DNA from: an uncultured Myxococcales bacterium | GTDB taxonomy: Bacteria > Myxococcota_A > UBA9042 > DTJE01 | Length of the DNA stretch: 9,904 nt | Assembly: GCA_937975765.1 (NCBI GenBank) | Contig: CALJUR010000137.1 | Coordinates: forward strand, 1-9,904 | Direction: 5' to 3' | Shown: positions 6,354 through 9,904 of the stretch, piece after piece | Layout of the letters: each line of letters opens with the position of its first letter | Numbering within the stretch: the first letter of the stretch is position 1 | The notes under the pieces: model-generated | The model's database searches: none | What the model was told of the DNA's origin: nothing | What the model saw: the letters and a program-made list of their open reading frames with translations, nothing else | Translations under genes and position numbers: made by a program

Positions 6354-8607
6354 CCGCGCGGACCCGGCCGCCACGCCCGACGAGCGCGTCCGCGCCGCCG
6401 TCGCCTCCCTTGGGATGGATGCCTCCACCGCGCCGTTCGTGGCGGACGTGCGGACCGTGCCCGCCCGCCCGGCCCGCCTGCAACCCTTGCCCGGGGCCGC
6501 GGACCCGGCGATTGGCCGCTACCTGCTGCACCGGGGGATCCCGGCCCTGTACGCGCACCAGGCCCAGGCGCTGCAACTGGGCATGGACGGCCGCGACCTG
6601 ATCCTGGCGACCGCCACGGCGTCGGGCAAGACGCTGTCCTTCGGCCTGCCCGTGCTGCACGCCCTGGCCCGCGACCCGGACGCGACCGCGCTGTTCCTGT
6701 ACCCGCTGAAGGCGCTGACCCACGACCAGCTGGAGGTTCTGCTGGCGATGGAGCGGACTTCGGGCGTGGACCTGTTCCCGGCGGTCTACGACGGCGACAC
6801 GCCCCGGGTGCGCCGTCCCCGCGTCCGGCAGCAGTCCCGCATCGTCCTGTCCAATCCCTTCGAGATGCACGAGACGCTGCCCTACCACCACCTGTGGCGG
6901 CGCTTCTGGTCGAACCTGCGGTTCCTGGTGATCGACGAGGCCCACCGCTACACCGGCGTGTTCGGGTCGCACGTCGCCCAGTTGCTGCGCCGGCTGCTGC
7001 GCGTCGCCGAGGCGTACGGGTCGCGCCCGTCGGTCGTGCTGGCCTCGGCCTCCATCGCGAATCCCGGCGAACACGCCCAGGCGCTGTCGTCGCGCCCCTG
7101 TGCGGTGGTGGACGACGACGGGTCGCCCGCCGGGCCTCGCCACGTCGTCTTCTGGAACGGCGCCGCGGACGGGGCGCCGTCGCCCTTCACGCAGGCCCGG
7201 GACCTGCTGGTCCGCCTGGTCGGCCAGGGGCTGAAGACGCTGTGCTTCACGCAGTCCCGCAAGGGCGCCGAACTGGTGGCCAGCCTGGTCGCGAAGGGGC
7301 GCGGCGGGGCCGGGTTGAAGGTCGCGCCGTACCGGGCCGGGTACCTGCCGGAGGAACGGCGCCGGGTGGAAAAGGCCTTCCGGGACGGGGAGATCCTGGG
7401 CCTGGTGTCCACCAACGCGCTGGAACTGGGCATCGACGTCGGCGACCTGGACGCGGTGGTCGTCGCGGGCTACCCGGGCAGCGTGTCCGCCTTCTGGCAG
7501 CAGGCCGGCCGAGCGGGCCGGCGCGGCGGCGAGTCGCTGGCGATCTACCTGGCCTTCGAGGGGATCCTGGACCAGTACGTGCTGCGGACCCCCGACGTGC
7601 TGCTGGGCCGCCGGTACGAACGGGCCACGATCGACCTGGAGAACGAGCACATCCTGGCCGGCCACATGCTGTGCGCCGCGACCGAACTGCCGGTGGCGGT
7701 GGACGAGGCGGCGCAGCCCGAGGGGCGCATCGCGCGGGGCCTGGCCGGCCGGGGGCTGCTGCGCAAGACCGAGGCCGGGTACGTCTACGCGGGCATCACG
7801 CGGCCGCAGGAAGCCGTGAAGCTGGACCGAATCGGCGAGGCCCAGATCGCGCTGGTCGACGCCGCGACGAACGACCTGATGGAGACGCTGGACCTGGAGC
7901 GCGCGCTGCGCGAGGCCTTCCCGGGCGCGGTGTACCTGCACGGGGCGAAGACCTGGGTCGTCGAGTTGCTGGACCTGCAGGAAGGCGTCGCCCGCCTGCG
8001 CCGCCAGGACGTGGACTGGTGGACGGTCGCGGTCACGGACAAGACGGCCGAGATCGTCGAGACCTTCGGGACGCGGGAACACGGCGGGGTGCAGGCCGGC
8101 ACCGGGACCATCCGGATGACGCACCGGGTGACGGGATACCTGCGCAAGCGCTTCGATCACGTGATCGGCGGCGGTCCGCTGGACCTGCCCCAGCGCACCT
8201 TCCAGACCACCGCGATGTGGCTGGACGTGCCGGCCGCGGCCAGGCCGGGCGTGACCGACCTGCTGGGCGCGCTGCACGCGCTGGAGCACGCGATGGTGGG
8301 CCTGGCGCCGCTGGCGGTCTCGTGCGACCCGGCCGACCTGGCCGGCTTCTCGACGCTGCAGGCGTCGCATTCCGGCGGGCCGGCGCTGTTCCTGTACGAC
8401 GGCTACGAAGGCGGTATCGGCCTGGCCGAAAGGGCCGCCGAGGACCTGTCGCGCTTCGTGGGCATGACCCGCGACCTGCTGGCCCGCTGCCCCTGCGAGT
8501 CCGGCTGCCCGGCCTGCTGCCTGTCGCCCCGGTGCGGCAGCGACAACCAGCCCATGGACAAGCGCGGCGCCGTGGTCCTTGCGGGCGAGATCTCGGGTTT
8601 GCGGTAG
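6346..8607 (+). CDS. mrfA: YprA/MrfA-type DEAH-box superfamily 2 helicase with C-terminal Cys cluster
   Basis: 753 residues, close to the size of B. subtilis YprA/MrfA. Helicase motifs run in order: LYAHQAQAL (Q-motif region), Walker A ATASGKT with K95, YPLKALTHDQ (Ia), DEAH at 197-200, SAS at 234-236 (motif III), VSTNALELGIDVGDLDAVV (V) and QQAGRAGRRG from residue 385 (VI). The long C-terminal part ends in a cysteine cluster, C715, C717, C721, C724, C725 and C730, matching the MrfA zinc-binding (DUF1998/MZB) domain of these helicases. MrfA is a DNA-dependent 3'-5' helicase that, with MrfB, repairs mitomycin C damage apart from UvrABC. The ATG at 6346 overlaps the end of the exonuclease gene, whose TGA is at 6351-6353, and has GGGGGA just upstream. 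The open frame extends back to 5938 inside the exonuclease gene, but that part is Arg/Pro/Thr-rich shadow sequence. Family and partner assignments are firm; in vivo role inferred. Confidence 0.92.
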   Translation: MADRADPAATPDERVRAAVASLGMDASTAPFVADVRTVPARPARLQPLPGAADPAIGRYLLHRGIPALYAHQAQALQLGMDGRDLILATATASGKTLSFGLPVLHALARDPDATALFLYPLKALTHDQLEVLLAMERTSGVDLFPAVYDGDTPRVRRPRVRQQSRIVLSNPFEMHETLPYHHLWRRFWSNLRFLVIDEAHRYTGVFGSHVAQLLRRLLRVAEAYGSRPSVVLASASIANPGEHAQALSSRPCAVVDDDGSPAGPRHVVFWNGAADGAPSPFTQARDLLVRLVGQGLKTLCFTQSRKGAELVASLVAKGRGGAGLKVAPYRAGYLPEERRRVEKAFRDGEILGLVSTNALELGIDVGDLDAVVVAGYPGSVSAFWQQAGRAGRRGGESLAIYLAFEGILDQYVLRTPDVLLGRRYERATIDLENEHILAGHMLCAATELPVAVDEAAQPEGRIARGLAGRGLLRKTEAGYVYAGITRPQEAVKLDRIGEAQIALVDAATNDLMETLDLERALREAFPGAVYLHGAKTWVVELLDLQEGVARLRRQDVDWWTVAVTDKTAEIVETFGTREHGGVQAGTGTIRMTHRVTGYLRKRFDHVIGGGPLDLPQRTFQTTAMWLDVPAAARPGVTDLLGALHALEHAMVGLAPLAVSCDPADLAGFSTLQASHSGGPALFLYDGYEGGIGLAERAAEDLSRFVGMTRDLLARCPCESGCPACCLSPRCGSDNQPMDKRGAVVLAGEISGLR

Positions 8608-8626
8608 GCGGGAACCGGGGCGCGAA

Positions 8627-8645
8627 GGGGGAGATGCGGACCCCC
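8627..8645 (+). terminator. Possible hairpin after mrfA
   Basis: GGGGG (8627-8631) faces CCCCC (8641-8645) with a 9-base loop, 19 nt after the helicase stop codon. There is no T-run, so it would be an atypical terminator or a 3'-end stabilising stem. Weak on its own. Confidence 0.25.
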
Positions 8646-8656
8646 GGATACGCGAA

Positions 8657-8674
8657 GGGCGCCCGAAGGCGCCC
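8657..8674 (-). terminator. Perfect 7-bp hairpin with UUCG loop between convergent mrfA and pilin genes
   Basis: GGGCGCC (8657-8663) and GGCGCCC (8668-8674) form a perfect 7-bp stem around four bases. On the minus strand the loop reads C(UUCG)G, an exceptionally stable tetraloop common in bacterial terminators. The minus-strand pilin gene ends 26 nt before it, so it most likely terminates that gene. From the plus side it lies 50 nt after mrfA and could block read-through in both directions. No long T-run follows, only TT. Confidence 0.6.
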
Positions 8675-8700
8675 CCGCGTGCCGGTGGAAGGAAGAAGGA

Positions 8701-9276
8701 CTACTCGGTCTCGTTGTCCACGAAGAACGCGGACGAACCCACCTGCGAGCACTCGGCGTACTGCGCGTTGGGGTCGCCGAAGATCAGCCGCTGGAACGTC
8801 GACATCTCGGTGTCGCAGTCCAGGTCGGCGTGCGCGTTCGCGGTGGCCTTCGCCTGGTTCAGGGTCGAGCCGTTCGTGTCGAACGAGTAGACGAAGTAGA
8901 CTTCGTCCGTGATCTGGAAGGACAGGGCCGCCCAGGACTTCGTGTTCCAGGCGTTCGAGTTCGAATCGCACCGGCCGTCAGCGTTCACGTCCAGCGCGCC
9001 GCAGCACGTGGTCCCAGGGGTCAGGCCCTGGCTGGCCGGGAACTGGCAGTACAGCTTCGAACCGGCGGCCGAGATGTGCGGGGCGGTGTAGTAGTACGCC
9101 GCGCCCTTGTAGATCTTGTCCAGCTCGTCGATCGCTTCCGTCGTCTTCGCGCGCCGCATGTACTTGATGAACGCCGGCACGGCGATGACGGCCAGGATGC
9201 CGAGGATGGCCACGACGACCATCAACTCGACCAGGGTGAAGCCCTTCACGTTCAGCTTGCGGAACTTGTTCAGCAT
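8701..9276 (-). CDS. pilA: Type IV pilin (PilA-like) precursor
   Basis: 191 residues. A 12-residue leader, MLNKFRKLNVKG, precedes the prepilin peptidase site G12|F13. Then comes FTLVELMVVVAILGILAV with the conserved Glu at mature position +5 (E17) and the hydrophobic alpha-1 helix to about residue 39. After it come amphipathic TTEAIDELDKIYKGAAYYY and a globular domain of about 130 residues containing six cysteines, with DVNADGRCD (96-104), an EF-hand/dockerin-like calcium-binding loop pattern. This is the major-pilin type of the deltaproteobacteria, used for twitching, adhesion or DNA uptake; it could instead be a type II secretion pseudopilin. A sigma-54 promoter upstream favours a true PilA, since pilA is sigma-54/PilR-controlled in Pseudomonas, Myxococcus and Geobacter. 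AGGAGG five bases before the ATG fixes the start; an open frame running to 9405 is untranslated leader. No assembly genes are visible in this window. Confidence 0.85.
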   Translation of the reverse strand: MLNKFRKLNVKGFTLVELMVVVAILGILAVIAVPAFIKYMRRAKTTEAIDELDKIYKGAAYYYTAPHISAAGSKLYCQFPASQGLTPGTTCCGALDVNADGRCDSNSNAWNTKSWAALSFQITDEVYFVYSFDTNGSTLNQAKATANAHADLDCDTEMSTFQRLIFGDPNAQYAECSQVGSSAFFVDNETE

Positions 9277-9281
9277 GTCGT

Positions 9282-9287
9282 CCTCCT
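9282..9287 (-). promoter_or_regulatory. Ribosome binding site of the pilin gene
   Basis: AGGAGG on the minus strand, five bases before the ATG at 9276, within a GAGGAGGA stretch. A strong site, fitting a highly translated major pilin, and decisive against starts farther upstream. Confidence 0.75.
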
Positions 9288-9311
9288 CAAAAAATGCCAC
9301 CAAACGATCAA

Positions 9312-9352
9312 CCCGCCCGACTCTCGGGCTTGAACGCCCGCCCTCTCCCGAG
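9312..9352 (-). other. Structured 5' leader of the pilin gene with competing hairpins
   Basis: Four GC-rich segments in the predicted untranslated leader can pair in alternative ways. Segment 9323-9329 (CTCGGGC on plus) can pair with CCCGAG at 9347-9352 or with GCCCG at 9336-9340 (6-base loop). Its part TCGGG (9324-9328) can instead pair with CCCGA at 9316-9320 (3-base loop). The pairings are mutually exclusive because they share the middle segment. This could be an mRNA-stabilising or regulatory leader, or chance in GC-rich DNA. No T-run follows, so a terminator is unlikely. Confidence 0.3.
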
Positions 9353-9375
9353 GTCAGTACTCGGGCCTTGGGTAT

Positions 9376-9391
9376 TGCAACCCGTGTGCCA
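9376..9391 (-). promoter_or_regulatory. Sigma-54 (-24/-12) promoter of the pilin gene
   Basis: On the minus strand the sequence is TGGCACACGGGTTGCA. GG at 9390-9389 and GC at 9378-9377 are separated by exactly ten bases, and both flanks match the consensus TGGCAC-N5-TTGCA. Transcription would begin near 9365, giving a leader of about 90 nt before the pilin ATG. Sigma-54 control by an NtrC-type activator (PilR) is known for pilA in several proteobacteria. The 60 bp upstream are AT-rich for this window and could hold activator sites; TGTC appears twice there on the minus strand. Confidence 0.8.
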
Positions 9392-9469
9392 ACTGACAAC
9401 CTCAAGGAATAAAAGGAAAATGGTCAAAGAAGGGGTCTGCGTGTTTCGGCGATGGACATTTTTTGGCAC
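9386..9469. repeat. Inverted pair of GTGCCAA / TTGGCAC around an AT-rich segment
   Basis: GTGCCAA (9386-9392) includes the -24 half of the pilin sigma-54 promoter. Its reverse complement TTGGCAC lies at 9463-9469, 70 bases away, enclosing an A/T-rich stretch (9401-9464) unlike the rest of the window. The second copy is not followed by a proper -12 GC on the plus strand. Could be chance or an activator/architectural site. Confidence 0.25.
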
Positions 9470-9498
9470 CCCGGGATGACGTTTTTCCGCCCCCGGGG

Positions 9499-9512
9499 TC
9501 CGGTTTCCCGGA
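9499..9512 (-). terminator. Possible recA terminator hairpin with GAAA loop
   Basis: TCCGG (9499-9503) and CCGGA (9508-9512) pair around four bases. On the minus strand the loop is GAAA, a stable GNRA tetraloop. It lies 16 nt after the recA stop. No T-run follows on the minus strand, so termination efficiency is uncertain. Confidence 0.35.
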
Positions 9513-9527
9513 GGCTGCGACTCCGGG

Positions 9528-9904
9528 TCAGGCCACGGCGGGTTCCGGCAGGGAGAGGGCGGCTTCGCGGTTCGTGTCCAGGGCGGCCTGGATCGCGACC
9601 TCCAGGGCGGATCGGATCGCGTCGTCGGCCCGCAGGCGCTTCTCGGCCTGCTCGCGTCCCTGCCCGATCCGCTCGCCGCCGAACGACAGCCAGGCCCCGG
9701 ACTTCTCCACCACGCCCAGCCGCTCGCCCAGTTCGATCAACTCCAGGGTGTGGTTGATGCCCTCGCCGAAGACGATGTCGAACTCGGCCTCGGTGAACGG
9801 CGGGGCCATCTTGTTCTTGACCACCTTCACCCGGACGCGGTTGCCGGTGACCTCGGCGCCGTTCTTCTGCGAGCCGATGCGGCGCACGTCCAGCCGGATC
9901 GACG
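9528..9904 (-). CDS. recA: RecA recombinase, C-terminal part (cut by the window edge)
   Basis: The visible 124 residues are the end of RecA; the N-terminal core with the Walker A motif lies beyond the right edge. Matching landmarks in order are SIRLDVRRIG, NRVRVKVVKNKMAPPF, EAEFDIVFGEGIN and GAWLSFGGERIGQGRE, equivalent to the end of the ATPase core (KNKIAAPF and YGEGIN in E. coli RecA) and the C-terminal DNA-binding domain. RecA forms filaments on single-stranded DNA, drives strand exchange and activates SOS cleavage of LexA. The last 15 or so residues (DTNREAALSLPEPAVA) are short and only weakly acidic, unlike the E. coli tail, which ends in an acidic cluster. The stop at 9528-9530 is followed by a GAAA-loop hairpin. 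The pilin gene lies downstream on the same strand, 251 nt away, with its own sigma-54 promoter, so co-transcription is not needed. Confidence 0.95.
   Translation of the reverse strand, partial: SIRLDVRRIGSQKNGAEVTGNRVRVKVVKNKMAPPFTEAEFDIVFGEGINHTLELIELGERLGVVEKSGAWLSFGGERIGQGREQAEKRLRADDAIRSALEVAIQAALDTNREAALSLPEPAVA

Noticed and set aside
3080..6601. An 1173-codon plus-strand open frame
   Set aside because: It runs through the FGE-like gene, antisense to the permease and through the MrfB-like gene in another frame. Its translation is Arg/Pro/Gly/Ala-rich without any domain; long shadow frames are expected at this GC content.
6004..8370. A 788-codon minus-strand open frame opposite mrfA
   Set aside because: It is the antisense of a clear helicase, with Gln/Arg/Val/His-rich composition and no recognisable motif.
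9463..9480. Plus-strand TTGGCAC as a second sigma-54 promoter
   Set aside because: The dinucleotide ten bases after the GG is TG, not GC, and no plus-strand gene follows.

Overview
This is a GC-rich bacterial window with eight protein-coding genes, one of them cut by the right edge. It contains no rRNA, tRNA, CRISPR array or insertion sequence that I can see. Several traits point to a high-GC deltaproteobacterium-like organism, in the Myxococcota or a relative. One secreted enzyme has an Asp/Ala/Pro/Glu-rich linker followed by a Cys, a hydrophobic helix and an Arg run, like MYXO-CTERM sorting tails. A type IV pilin gene has a well-formed sigma-54 promoter. Two sigma-70-like promoters have TAGGYT -10 boxes. 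The lineage is an inference; no marker gene is complete except the pilin, and recA is only partial.

Layout, left to right. A secreted CocE/X-Pro-dipeptidyl-peptidase (S15-like) hydrolase lies on the minus strand (112-2172). It is divergent from a CinA N-terminal/MoaB-type molybdopterin-binding-domain protein on the plus strand (2344-3090). A probable lipoprotein with an FGE/SUMF1-like fold follows on the plus strand (3147-4064), with its own promoter overlapping the preceding stop codon. Convergent to it is an EamA/DMT permease on the minus strand (4105-5004). Divergent from the permease is a two-gene operon: a YprB/MrfB-type exonuclease (5103-6353) overlapping by 8 nt a YprA/MrfA-type DEAH helicase with a C-terminal cysteine cluster (6346-8607). 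After a short intergenic stretch with hairpins come two minus-strand genes: a type IV pilin (8701-9276) and the 3' part of recA (9528 to the right edge).

How the genes may work together. The clearest functional unit is the helicase-nuclease pair. In Bacillus subtilis the equivalent pair (MrfA/MrfB) repairs mitomycin C damage independently of UvrABC; here the gene order is reversed and the genes overlap. RecA, a type IV pilin (pili take part in DNA uptake in many bacteria) and a CinA-family protein lie within 8 kb. This suggests a DNA repair/uptake neighbourhood, but the genes are on different strands with separate promoters, so co-function is only a hypothesis. The S15 hydrolase, FGE-like lipoprotein and permease look like ordinary envelope and metabolic genes. 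I see no strongly novel multi-gene system. The items most worth a second look are the reversed mrfBA operon, the sigma-54 pilin promoter with its structured leader, the EF-hand-like loop in the pilin, and the anchored hydrolase with an altered nucleophile motif.
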